A DNA stretch of 64,000 nucleotides from Micrococcus sp023147585 (lineage in GTDB: Bacteria; Actinomycetota; Actinomycetes; Actinomycetales; Micrococcaceae): contig NZ_CP085253.1 of assembly GCF_044872765.1 (NCBI RefSeq), forward strand, positions 1,054,001 to 1,118,000, in the 5' to 3' direction. The translations under genes were made by a program, and so were the position numbers. Position 1 is the stretch's first letter; the number at the start of each line of letters is the position of its first letter. Positions 6,636-14,173 of the stretch are shown piece after piece. The notes beneath the pieces were generated by a model. It did no database searches. It had not been told where the DNA came from and saw only the letters and a program-made list of their open reading frames with translations.

Positions 6636-7994
6636 TCAGCCCACCCCGTCCAGGGGCGTCACCTCGAGGGCCACGCGGCGTCCGCCGACGCGGGCGAGGA
6701 CGAGGGTCCCGTGCGCGCCCGCCGCTGCCCCGCCGCCGGCCCGGCGGCCCTTCTTCCCCGCGCCCTTCCCCGCCCCCGCGAGAAGGCGGGCCCGCAGCTC
6801 CTCCGGGCGCACGTCCACGCCGCGCTTCTTCACGTCCAGGCGGGTGATGCCGCGCTCGCGCACCCAGCGGCGCAGCGCCTTCACGTCGAGGGGGTGGACG
6901 GCCTCCACCCGGTATCCGCGCGCCAGCGGGGAGGGCACGGGGGCCTCGGTCACGAGGTAGGCCAGGTGCGGGTCGAGCAGCCGGGCCACCGCGCCGCCCT
7001 CCTCCCATGCGGCGCCGAGGTCCGTGACGAGGCCCGCGCGGATCACGGCGCCGTCGGGCTCGTGGAGGACGCAGCCCGGCAGGGCGTCCAGTCCCGCCTC
7101 CCCCACGGACTCGAGGGCGGGCGAGCCGCCGGGACGATCGCGCAGCACGGCGACGGACGGCCGGGGTCTCCGCGTGTCGATGACGGCGGCCGCGCGGACC
7201 CCCGGCGCCGTCGTCAGCGCGTTGAACCACAGCACCACCTCGACGACGTCGCCGTCCACGGAGACCCATTCCGCCTCGGCCTCCGCGGGGACGTGCTCGT
7301 GCGGCAGCCCCGGGCCGAGCTTGGCGCCCACCGCGCGCCCCTCGGCGGCCAGCCCCAGGACGAAGGACAGCGGCGGGGAGAACGCCTCCGGGTCGAACAC
7401 GCGCGCCGAGCCCGAGCTGGAGATCCGGCGTCGGGCCGGATCGAACCACAGGGCGTCCACATCGTCGGCGTGGGCGCCCGCCCACGCGAGCGCGTCCCCC
7501 TCCTCCACCCGCGCCCCGGGCGCCAGCGCGGCCATGTTGGCGGCGGCCACGGCGGCCACCACGGGATCCCGCTCCACGGCGACGACGGACAGCCCGGCGC
7601 GCGCGAGGCCGAGGGCATCGGCCCCGATCCCGCAGCCCAGGTCCGCCACCGAGCGCAGCCCGGCCGCCGTGAACCGCTCAGCGCGGCGTTCGGCCACGAC
7701 CCGGCGGGTGGCCTGCTCGAGCCCGTCGCGAGTGAAGAGCATCCGATCGGCGAGGTCGCCCAGCTTGGTGCGGGCCGCCCGGCGCAGCGCGGCCTGGGTG
7801 AGCACCGCGGCCACGAGCTCGGGGGCGTGGCCGGCGGCCCGCAGCCGTGTGGTGGAGGCCAGCGGGTCGGCGACGTCCGCGTCGGTCAGCGAGTCCAACA
7901 GCTCCCGGCCGGCCCCGGTCAGTGCGGGGGCCAGGTGCGTGGCGTCCGGGGAGGAGTCCTCGGCGGAGGGGCGGGGGTCGCGGTCGTCGGCCAT
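6636..7994 (-). CDS. Class I SAM-dependent methyltransferase with THUMP-like C-terminal domain
   Basis: A 452-residue cytoplasmic protein. The SAM-binding motif I is VADLGCGIGADALGLA (about residues 117-132), with acidic motif II VVAVERDP and motif IV LWFDPARR. The C-terminal region (RGYRVEAVHPLDVKALRRWV...GITRLDVKKRGVD) is the THUMP-like domain seen in a family of actinobacterial and archaeal methyltransferases thought to act on RNA; the substrate is unknown. The ATG at 7994 is 6 nt after TAGCCT, so the mRNA is probably leaderless. It is divergent from the glutamate-cysteine ligase gene with only 70 bp between them. Confidence 0.85.
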   Translation of the reverse strand: MADDRDPRPSAEDSSPDATHLAPALTGAGRELLDSLTDADVADPLASTTRLRAAGHAPELVAAVLTQAALRRAARTKLGDLADRMLFTRDGLEQATRRVVAERRAERFTAAGLRSVADLGCGIGADALGLARAGLSVVAVERDPVVAAVAAANMAALAPGARVEEGDALAWAGAHADDVDALWFDPARRRISSSGSARVFDPEAFSPPLSFVLGLAAEGRAVGAKLGPGLPHEHVPAEAEAEWVSVDGDVVEVVLWFNALTTAPGVRAAAVIDTRRPRPSVAVLRDRPGGSPALESVGEAGLDALPGCVLHEPDGAVIRAGLVTDLGAAWEEGGAVARLLDPHLAYLVTEAPVPSPLARGYRVEAVHPLDVKALRRWVRERGITRLDVKKRGVDVRPEELRARLLAGAGKGAGKKGRRAGGGAAAGAHGTLVLARVGGRRVALEVTPLDGVG

Positions 7995-8000
7995 GGATCC

Positions 8001-8006
8001 AGGCTA
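8001..8006 (-). promoter_or_regulatory. -10 box for a leaderless methyltransferase transcript
   Basis: TAGCCT on the minus strand ends 6 nt before the ATG at 7994, leaving no room for a Shine-Dalgarno. Confidence 0.55.
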
Positions 8007-8052
8007 GGGCCCGGGTCGGGCAGCGCCGCCCCGCCGGGCTCGCCCGCGCCTC

Positions 8053-8058
8053 TAAGAT
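8053..8058 (+). promoter_or_regulatory. -10 box for a leaderless glutamate-cysteine ligase transcript
   Basis: TAAGAT is followed 6 nt later by the ATG at 8065, the usual distance to a transcription start. Confidence 0.6.
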
Positions 8059-8064
8059 GTCTGC

Positions 8065-9264
8065 ATGAGCCTCCCGTTCCAGCAGTCGGCGCAGTCCACC
8101 CTCGGCATCGAGTGGGAGCTCGCACTCGTGGACGCCGTCACCGGCGACCTGCGTGCCGAGGCCCCGGAGGTCATCGCGGCCGCCCGCGACGTCGCCGGCC
8201 TCGGCCCGGAGGACGAGCACCCGCACGTCACGGCGGAGATGCTGCAGAACACGGTGGAGCTGGTCACGGGCGTGCACCGGACCGCCGGTGCCGCGGCCGA
8301 GGAGCTGCGCGGGATCGCCGCCGGCATCCTCACGGCCGCCGAGGCGCGCGGCCTGCAGCTCTACTGCCAGGGCTCGCACCCCTTCGCGGAGCCCTGGCTG
8401 CAGCCGGTCACGGACAAGGACCGGTACAACCGCGTCGTGGAGATCGCCCAGTACTGGGGGCGGCAGATGCTGATCTTCGGCGTTCACGTGCACGTGGGCC
8501 TCGACGACGTCTCGAAGGCGATGCCCGTGGTCAACGGCCTCGTCAACCGCTTCCCCCACCTCCTCGCCCTCTCCACCTCCTCCCCCTTCTGGGCCGGCCA
8601 CGACACCGGCTACCAGTCGCAGCGCACCCAGGTTTTCCAGCAGCTGCCGACGGCGGGCCTGCCCCACCAGTTCGAGGACTACGCGGACTTCGAGCGCTGC
8701 GTGGAGCAGATGGTCCAGGCAGGCATGGTGGCCGACGCCACGGAGTGCCGCTGGGACGTGCGCGCCGTCCCTCGTCTCGGCACGGTCGAGATGCGGGTGT
8801 GCGACGGCATGGCCACGATCGAGGAGATCGCCGCCGTCACAGCCCTGACGCAGTGCCTCGTGCACGATCTCTCGTCCCGGCTCGAGTGCGGCGCGGACGC
8901 TCCCGCGATCCTGCCGCCGTGGTATGCGGCCGAGAACAAGTGGCGGGCCGCCCGCTACGGCCTCGAGGCGCGCGTGATCCTCGACGCCGAGGGCAACGAC
9001 GCTCCCGTGGCCGAGCACCTCGGCGAGGAGCTGGAGCGTCTCGCCCCCGTGGCCCGCGAGCTCGGCTGCGAAGCGGAGCTGGACCACGTGCACGCCATGA
9101 TGGCCGAGAGCGGCGCGGCGCGGCAGCGGCGGATCGAGCGGGAGGCCGCGAGCGTGCCCCCGGCGGAGGGGCAGGCGCCCGACGACGCCGTGGCCCCGCT
9201 GCGCGCCGTGGTGCTCGACGCCGCCGCACGGACCCGCACGTCCCTGCGCTCCACCACCGGCTGA
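8065..9264 (+). CDS. Glutamate-cysteine ligase, YbdK/EgtA-like (GCS2 family)
   Basis: A 399-residue enzyme of the carboxylate-amine ligase family that couples glutamate to cysteine (or a related amine) with ATP in the cytoplasm. Family blocks are TLGIEWELALVD (about 12-23), the acid-rich HVTAEMLQNTVELVTGVH, FGVHVHVGLDD, and RWDVRAVPRLGTVEMRVCDG. Such proteins are annotated as YbdK-type glutamate-cysteine ligases; since actinobacteria use mycothiol, the physiological product here is uncertain and might serve ergothioneine-like thiol synthesis. No neighbouring egt genes are present. The start ATG is leaderless behind TAAGAT. Confidence 0.85.
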   Translation: MSLPFQQSAQSTLGIEWELALVDAVTGDLRAEAPEVIAAARDVAGLGPEDEHPHVTAEMLQNTVELVTGVHRTAGAAAEELRGIAAGILTAAEARGLQLYCQGSHPFAEPWLQPVTDKDRYNRVVEIAQYWGRQMLIFGVHVHVGLDDVSKAMPVVNGLVNRFPHLLALSTSSPFWAGHDTGYQSQRTQVFQQLPTAGLPHQFEDYADFERCVEQMVQAGMVADATECRWDVRAVPRLGTVEMRVCDGMATIEEIAAVTALTQCLVHDLSSRLECGADAPAILPPWYAAENKWRAARYGLEARVILDAEGNDAPVAEHLGEELERLAPVARELGCEAELDHVHAMMAESGAARQRRIEREAASVPPAEGQAPDDAVAPLRAVVLDAAARTRTSLRSTTG

Positions 9265-9317
9265 GGAGTTCCAGGTCAGGAGCGCGTCAGCGCTTTCGCC
9301 GGCCCCGGACCCGGGAC

Positions 9318-9323
9318 TACGGT
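9318..9323 (+). promoter_or_regulatory. -10 box for a leaderless alcohol dehydrogenase transcript
   Basis: TACGGT lies 7 nt before the ATG at 9331 and favours that start over the GTG at 9322, which overlaps the box. Confidence 0.5.
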
Positions 9324-9330
9324 GGGCGGC

Positions 9331-10518
9331 ATGCGAGCACTCACCTGGCAGGGCAAGCGAACCGTCTCCGTCGAGGACGTCCCGGATCCGCGGATCCAGG
9401 AGCCCACGGACGCCATCATCAAGGTCACCTCCACCGGCATCTGCGGATCCGACCTCCACCTCTACGAGGTCCTCGGCCCGTTCATGGACGCCGGTGACAT
9501 CGTCGGCCACGAGCCCATGGGCATCGTGCAGGAGGTCGGCTCGGCCGTCACCCACATCAAGCCCGGCGACCGCGTGGTCATCCCCTTCATCATCGCCTGC
9601 GGGCACTGCTGGATGTGCGAGCGCGGGCTGCAGTCCCAGTGCGAGACCACCCAGGTCCGCTCCCAGGGCTCCGGCGCGGCCCTGCTGGGCTACTCCCGCC
9701 TCTACGGCTCCGTGCCCGGCGGCCAGGCCCAGTACCTGCGGGTCCCCCACGCCGACTACGGGCCCATCAAGGTCCCCCACACCGGCCCCGACGAGCAGTG
9801 GCTCTTCCTCTCCGACGTCGTCCCCACTGCGTGGCAGGGCGTGCAGTACGCGAACCTCTCCAAGGGCGACACCCTCGCCGTGCTCGGCCTCGGCCCGATC
9901 GGCCAGATGGCCGCGCGCATCGGCGTGCACCTCGGCTACCGCGTGATCGGCGTCGACCCCGTCGCCGAGCGTCGCCACATGGCCGCGCGTCATGGCGTCG
10001 AGGTCATGGACATGCAGGGCTGGGGCGGCCGCGAGGTCCCCGAGCTGCTGCGCGAGGCCACCGGCGGCCGCGGCCCGGACGGCGTCGTGGACGCCGTGGG
10101 CATGGAGGCCCACGGCTCCCCCGTGGCCAAGGCCGCGCACCAGGCCGTCGGGATGCTTCCCGACGCCGTGGGCCGCGCCGCCATGAACACCGCCGGCGTG
10201 GACCGCCTCAACGCCCTCCACACGGCCATCGAGGCCGTCCGCCGCGGCGGCACCGTGTCCCTGAGCGGCGTCTACGGCGGCATGCAGGACCCGATGCCCA
10301 TGTTGACCATGTTCGACAAGCAGATCACCCTCACCGAGGGCCAGTGCAACGTGCGCCGCTGGATCGACGACCTGTTGCCCCTCATGGACGACCCGTCCGA
10401 CCCGCTGGGCGTCCTGGACCTCACCACGCACACGGCGCCCCTCGAGGACGCCCCGCGCATGTACGAGATGTTCCAGAAGAAGGAGGACGGCTGCATCAAG
10501 GTGGTCCTGCAGCCGTGA
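9331..10518 (+). CDS. Zinc-dependent alcohol dehydrogenase (formaldehyde dehydrogenase-like)
   Basis: A 395-residue medium-chain dehydrogenase/reductase. Catalytic zinc ligands are visible in STGICGSDLHLYE (Cys) and DIVGHEPMGIV (His-Glu). The structural zinc site is represented by ACGHCWMCERGLQSQCE with four cysteines, and the Rossmann motif is VLGLGPIGQMAA. Length and the C-terminal KQITLTEGQCNVRRWIDDL fit the longer formaldehyde dehydrogenase-like branch common in actinobacteria; the true substrate is unknown. It overlaps the next gene by GTGA (10515-10518), so the two are a transcription unit. Confidence 0.88.
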   Translation: MRALTWQGKRTVSVEDVPDPRIQEPTDAIIKVTSTGICGSDLHLYEVLGPFMDAGDIVGHEPMGIVQEVGSAVTHIKPGDRVVIPFIIACGHCWMCERGLQSQCETTQVRSQGSGAALLGYSRLYGSVPGGQAQYLRVPHADYGPIKVPHTGPDEQWLFLSDVVPTAWQGVQYANLSKGDTLAVLGLGPIGQMAARIGVHLGYRVIGVDPVAERRHMAARHGVEVMDMQGWGGREVPELLREATGGRGPDGVVDAVGMEAHGSPVAKAAHQAVGMLPDAVGRAAMNTAGVDRLNALHTAIEAVRRGGTVSLSGVYGGMQDPMPMLTMFDKQITLTEGQCNVRRWIDDLLPLMDDPSDPLGVLDLTTHTAPLEDAPRMYEMFQKKEDGCIKVVLQP

Positions 10519-11546
10519 GGATCGTCGTCCTCGGCGCGACGGGCAATGTGGGCACCGCCCTGCTCGAGCGCCTCCACCGGGCCCCGGAGGTCACCCGCGT
10601 CGTCGGTGTGAGCCGCCGGGGCCCCGACCGGGCGGGAGCCCCCTACGACGACGTCGAGTGGCACCTCCTGGACATCGCCGACCCCGCCTCCACGCCCCGG
10701 CTGGAGGCGATCCTGCGGGGCGCCGACGCCGTCGTCGACCTCGTGTGGGTGATCCGTCCCAACCGGGACCGCGCGCTCCTGCGCGCCGTGAACGTGGTGG
10801 GGAACGAGCGGGTCTTCCGGGCGGCGGCCACGGCGCGCGTCCCCCATCTGGTCTACGCGTCCTCCGTGGGCGCGTACGGACCGGGTCCGAAGCACGTCGC
10901 CGTCGACGAGTCGCACCCGACGACGGGCGTGCCGACCTCGCACTACGCCGCCCAGAAGGCGGAAGTTGAGACGATCCTCGACCGCGTGCAGGCAGAGAAC
11001 CCCCGGATGCTCGTGACCCGGCTGCGGCCAGGCCTCATTTTCCAGGCCGCCGCCGGTCCGGAGATCAAGGACTACTTCCTCGGGGACCTCGTCCCCGGCC
11101 GGCTGGTCGCCCGGCTGCGGACGCCGCTGCTTCCCTTCCCGGCGGGCCTGCGCTTCCAGGCGCTCACCGCGCAGGACGTGGCGGAGGCGTACTGGCAGGT
11201 GATCGCCCACCGCGCGGGCGGTCCGTTCAACGTGGCGGCCGATCCCGTGCTCGACGCGCACACGATGGGCACGGCGCTCGAGGCAAAGCGGATCCTGGAG
11301 CTGCCGATGGGCCTGTTCCGGACCCTCGCCTCGCTCACCTACCGCGCCCGGCTGCAGCCCACGGACCCGGGATGGCTGGACATGGCCGCCGCAGTGCCCG
11401 TGATGGACACCTCCGCGCTGCGGCGGGCGACCGGCTGGCGCCCGACGACCGACGCGCGCGAGGCCGTCCGGCTCGTCCTCGACCACCTCGACGGGCGTGA
11501 AGGCCTGGGCAACGCCGCGCACCGCTCCCACTCCCCGGTGGAGTGA
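10515..11546 (+). CDS. NAD-dependent epimerase/dehydratase family protein
   Basis: A 343-residue extended short-chain dehydrogenase. The dinucleotide motif is VLGATGNVGTALLERL at the N terminus, VYASSVGAYGPGP contains the catalytic Ser region, and HYAAQKAEVE gives the Tyr-x-x-x-Lys pair (YAAQK). The GTG start overlaps the stop of the alcohol dehydrogenase gene, so translation is coupled. The sugar or other substrate cannot be told from sequence. No polysaccharide gene is adjacent on this side. Its end is followed directly by a fragment of a cation-efflux gene. Confidence 0.82.
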   Translation: MRIVVLGATGNVGTALLERLHRAPEVTRVVGVSRRGPDRAGAPYDDVEWHLLDIADPASTPRLEAILRGADAVVDLVWVIRPNRDRALLRAVNVVGNERVFRAAATARVPHLVYASSVGAYGPGPKHVAVDESHPTTGVPTSHYAAQKAEVETILDRVQAENPRMLVTRLRPGLIFQAAAGPEIKDYFLGDLVPGRLVARLRTPLLPFPAGLRFQALTAQDVAEAYWQVIAHRAGGPFNVAADPVLDAHTMGTALEAKRILELPMGLFRTLASLTYRARLQPTDPGWLDMAAAVPVMDTSALRRATGWRPTTDAREAVRLVLDHLDGREGLGNAAHRSHSPVE

Positions 11547-11550
11547 GGAC

Positions 11551-11704
11551 ATGACGACGACGGCGCCACCCCCCACCCGCTGATCGACCGCGCTGAGCGC
11601 GTGCCCGGCGGGGCCCAGCCCGGGGTGCGGCAGGCGGGAGCCCGCGTACGGGACGAGGGGCACGTGGTCCGCGTCGAGAGGTTCGCGGTGCCCCGCGCCG
11701 GACG
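11551..11704 (+). pseudogene. Fragment of a cation-efflux (CDF) gene, C-terminal end only
   Basis: Translation in one frame gives HPLIDRAERV...GARVRDEGHVVRVERFAVP, which aligns without gaps to the C-terminal cytoplasmic domain of the cation-efflux gene at 12410-13176 (HPLIDRAERV...GARVRDEGHVFHVEMFVVP). Everything before this part is missing, replaced by the end of the epimerase gene. As in the second copy, it runs head-on into a minus-strand gene of the same hypothetical family, so this is one half of a duplicated gene pair. Confidence 0.8.
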
Positions 11705-12256
11705 TCAGCGTCGGCGGGCCTCGGGGTCCCGGTGGTCCAGGAATCGGTCCAGCAGCGTCGCGTCGATCACCTGCTGGAGCTCCTGGACGTGGGCGAGGGT
11801 GGCCGTGTAGCGCTCGTGCGCCTCATCGGCGTCCAGGCCAGGGTGGTAGGGGGCGAGGTTCTCGAGGAGACGCCACATCTCGGACTGCGCGCGCAGCGCC
11901 CCCGTGAGGATCTCCAGCTCGACCTGCGTCCACCCCGAGCCCTTCGAGCGCACGGCGTTCACGGGGTTGGCCCGGCCGCCGACGGCGGCGATCGCACCCA
12001 TGGCCCGGTGCGTGACCGGCGTCGAGAATCCGAGGCGGGCGATGATGGACGTCAGCGTCCGCTGGCTCGAATCGACGTCGTCGGCGATGCCCCGCAGCAC
12101 GGCCTCGTGCGGGGTGTCCTTCCAGGTGCCCGCGGCGGCGCGGAACGACGGGACGCCGGGGCGGGATCCGAGCAGGTGCTGGTTCAGGTAGTCCTCGAGC
12201 ATGCCCTCGTCGAGGGAGGGCCGGGCATCGGGCGTGGAGCCGGGGGTCGCAATCAT
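11705..12256 (-). CDS. Conserved hypothetical helical protein, paralog 1
   Basis: 183 residues with no signal peptide or membrane segment; predicted mostly helical from its composition, perhaps a small four-helix bundle. I do not recognise a characterised family. It shares blocks with the protein at 13185-13658: MLEDYLNQHLLGSR, then NPVNAVRSKGSGWTQVELE, and a central PHEAVLRGIADDVD segment (the paralog has PQEAALRRLGDAVQ). The ATG at 12256 follows TAGACA by 6 nt, so it is probably leaderless. It converges on the cation-efflux fragment with no gap. Its N terminus is intact, unlike that of its paralog. Confidence 0.7.
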   Translation of the reverse strand: MIATPGSTPDARPSLDEGMLEDYLNQHLLGSRPGVPSFRAAAGTWKDTPHEAVLRGIADDVDSSQRTLTSIIARLGFSTPVTHRAMGAIAAVGGRANPVNAVRSKGSGWTQVELEILTGALRAQSEMWRLLENLAPYHPGLDADEAHERYTATLAHVQELQQVIDATLLDRFLDHRDPEARRR

Positions 12257-12262
12257 GGAGCA

Positions 12263-12268
12263 TGTCTA
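12263..12268 (-). promoter_or_regulatory. -10 box for leaderless hypothetical paralog 1
   Basis: TAGACA on the minus strand is 6 nt before the ATG. The same box is kept at 13772-13777 in front of the second copy. Confidence 0.5.
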
Positions 12269-12296
12269 CGGGAGGCACCCCGACGTGCTCAAGGGA

Positions 12297-12406
12297 TCAC
12301 CGGCTGACGGTGCCCACCGGCTGCCCCGGGTCCGCGCCGAAGAACGGGTCCGAGGGGGCGATGCCGTCGCGCACCAGGCGCGCGCCCAGCGCGGCGACCA
12401 TGGCCC
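12297..12406 (-). pseudogene. Remnant of the 3' end of tsaD
   Basis: Read on the minus strand this encodes the last 35 or so codons of TsaD including the stop (AMVAALGARLVRDG, APSD, FGADPGQPVGTVS). By hand alignment it differs from the intact tsaD end at 32513-32624 at about 19 of 112 positions, so it is a diverged or foreign copy, not a recent duplication. It has the same orientation as the true gene 20 kb away. Its right end joins abruptly to cation-efflux sequence near 12406-12418. Confidence 0.85.
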
Positions 12407-12409
12407 CGA

Positions 12410-13176
12410 CGCGGGCCCGGCCCTACGGCTCTCACCGGTCCGTCGGGGTGGGGCACCTCGTGGCCGCCGTCGCCCTGTCCGTGATGGGCGTGGTCCTCGT
12501 CGGCGACTCCATCCTGGGCCTGGTGACGGCGGAGCACCCGCCCATCGGCACGTTCGACCTGTTCGGGCACACCGTGTGGCAGGGCTGGTTCATGATGGCC
12601 GTGATGGCCCTGTCCGTGCCCGGGCCCATGATCCTCGGCCACAAGAAGCTCACGCTGGCCGAGCAGCTCCACGACCGCGTGCTGTACGCGGACGCGGACA
12701 TGAACAAGGCGGACTGGCAGACGGGCGTGGCCACCATCGTCGGCGTGGCCGGCATCGGCCTGGGCTGGGGGTGGGCGGACTCCGCTGCGGCGATCTTCGT
12801 GGGCGTGAGCATCGTGCTGGACGGCTGGAAGAACCTCAAGGAGGCCGTCAAGAACCTGGCGGATCGCCGCGCCGCCACGATCGACGGCGCCCGGCCGCAC
12901 CCGCTCATCGACCGTGCTGAGCGGGTCGCCTGGGCGGAGCCGTGGGTGCGCCATGCGGGCGCCCGCGTCCGAGACGAGGGCCACGTGTTCCACGTGGAGA
13001 TGTTCGTGGTGCCGCACGAGGGGGCGGACGTGACGGTGGCCCGCTGCTGCGCGTTGCGGGACGCGATCGCCGCCCTGGATTGGAAGCTGCAGGACGTCGT
13101 CGTCGCCCCGGTGGACGAGCTGCCCGCCGAGGTGCACGGTGGTCGGTCCGGGGAGCATCAGACGGGTGAGGAGTAG
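12410..13176 (+). pseudogene. Cation diffusion facilitator (CDF) transporter, 5' truncated
   Basis: An open frame runs from 12262 to 13176, but only the part after about 12410 is CDF-like: RPYGSHRSVGVGHLVAAVAL, then hydrophobic segments (VMGVVLVGDSILGLV, GWFMMAVMALSVPGPMIL, TGVATIVGVAGIGLGWGWA), the linker LYADADMNKADWQT, and the C-terminal metal-binding-like domain. The first two membrane helices, which carry half of the transport site in this family, are absent, and the upstream codons are tsaD sequence read on the wrong strand. There is no Shine-Dalgarno. I therefore treat it as a broken gene; expression of a short protein is not excluded. Confidence 0.75.
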
Positions 13177-13184
13177 CCCGGGGC

Positions 13185-13658
13185 TCAGCCTGCCAGGAAC
13201 CGTCCCTCAAGGGTGGCGGAGGTGATGCGCTGGACCTCGCGCTGCTGGTCGGCGGTCCTCTGGCGCAGGGCGTGCATCTCGGCGGCGTCGACCGCCGGCA
13301 GGTGCGGCGCAAGCTGTGCGAGGACGTCCCACATCGCGAACTTGGCCTGGAGCATGCCCTGCAGCAGGTCCAGTTCGATCTGCGTCCAGCCGGAGTCGCG
13401 CGTGCGCAGCGCGTTCACGGGGTTGAGGCGTCCGCCGACCTCGGCCGCCGCGCCGGCGGCCCGGTCCACCAGCGGGGTGCGGAGGCCCAGTTCGCCGATG
13501 AGCGCCTCGAGGCGGTCCTGGTCGTCCTGGACGGCGTCGCCGAGGCGGCGCAGCGCGGCCTCCTGCGGGGTGCCGGCCCAGGTCTGCTCGGCGGCGCGGA
13601 ACGCCTTCACACCGGAGCGGGAGCCGAGCAGGTGCTGATTGAGGAAGTCCTCCAGCAT
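13185..13658 (-). CDS. Conserved hypothetical helical protein, paralog 2 (start damaged)
   Basis: 157 residues, similar throughout to paralog 1 (MLEDFLNQHLLGSR, then NPVNALRTRDSGWTQIELD). Its N terminus is shorter: the codon in front of the ATG at 13658 is TAG, where paralog 1 has a glycine codon, and the preceding in-frame codons (back to ATG 13715) encode MTGHEHPRSESTSAAVDE. The predicted leaderless start at 13765 leads into a decamer array and stops after seven codons. Translation may restart at the TAGATG junction, or the gene may be dying. It converges on the truncated CDF gene with 8 bp between them. Confidence 0.6.
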   Translation of the reverse strand: MLEDFLNQHLLGSRSGVKAFRAAEQTWAGTPQEAALRRLGDAVQDDQDRLEALIGELGLRTPLVDRAAGAAAEVGGRLNPVNALRTRDSGWTQIELDLLQGMLQAKFAMWDVLAQLAPHLPAVDAAEMHALRQRTADQQREVQRITSATLEGRFLAG

Positions 13659-13700
13659 CTACTCGTCCACAGCGGCGGAGGTGGACTCGGAGCGGGGGTG

Positions 13701-13770
13701 CTCATGGCCGGTCATGGCCGGTCATGGCCGGTCATGGCCGGTCATGGGCGGTCATGGGCGGTCATGGGCC
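13701..13770. repeat. Decamer tandem array, seven copies
   Basis: Seven copies of GTCATGGCCG (last three GTCATGGGCG/GTCATGGGCC). On the minus strand each copy carries an ATG. The array occupies the place where paralog 1 has a single ATG directly after its -10 box, so it is an expansion of the start-codon region of paralog 2. Confidence 0.92.
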
Positions 13771-13771
13771 C

Positions 13772-13777
13772 TGTCTA
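13772..13777 (-). promoter_or_regulatory. -10 box upstream of the decamer array
   Basis: TAGACA on the minus strand lies 6 nt from the first ATG of the array (13765), the same spacing as at the intact paralog. Confidence 0.45.
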
Positions 13778-14156
13778 CGGAGCCCCTGGTCCGACTGCAA
13801 GGGCTGACCTGCCGGGCGGCACCCGCGTGCCCGCCGCGGACGAGATCTAGCTGATCCGGTGCATCCGAAGGGCGCCGCAGTCCAGGTTCGGCCAGGCGGC
13901 CACGGGAAGGCCGGCGGCCGCTCACGGGGCGAGGGCGGGCCGGGCCCCGCAATGGCTCCCAGCGGGTCGACCCACCTCCAGGAGGCACGACGGGCTTGAC
14001 TTCCGCCTCGATCTTCGGCTGGGCCTCCCAACAGTGACGCAGAGCCCGCAGCATCGTGGCCGCCCCGTCAAGGAAGGGATGGTGTGACCGGCCTGCCACC
14101 GTCCGAAGACCGACTCCTGCTGACGTACTCGAGTCACTGCTGCTGCAAACAGGCCT
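13778..14156. other. Non-coding leader region before the polysaccharide operon
   Basis: About 380 bp with no convincing coding signal on either strand. A TTGACT hexamer at 13997-14002 has no matching -10 box. Nothing else is recognised. Confidence 0.4.
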
Positions 14157-14162
14157 TAGGAT
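14157..14162 (+). promoter_or_regulatory. Possible -10 box of the polysaccharide operon
   Basis: TAGGAT would place transcription start near 14169, 5 nt before the ATG at 14174. No good -35 is seen. Confidence 0.4.
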
Positions 14163-14173
14163 GTGCACGCTCC

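Noticed and set aside
6711..10431. Very long open frames (over 900 codons) on both strands over the methyltransferase/ligase/dehydrogenase region
   Set aside because: They are antisense or out-of-frame shadows of clear genes, low-complexity in Arg/Gly/Ala/Pro/His, produced by very high GC with few stop codons.
13701..13770. Possible CRISPR array
   Set aside because: Units are 10 bp with no spacers and no cas genes nearby; it is a simple tandem repeat.
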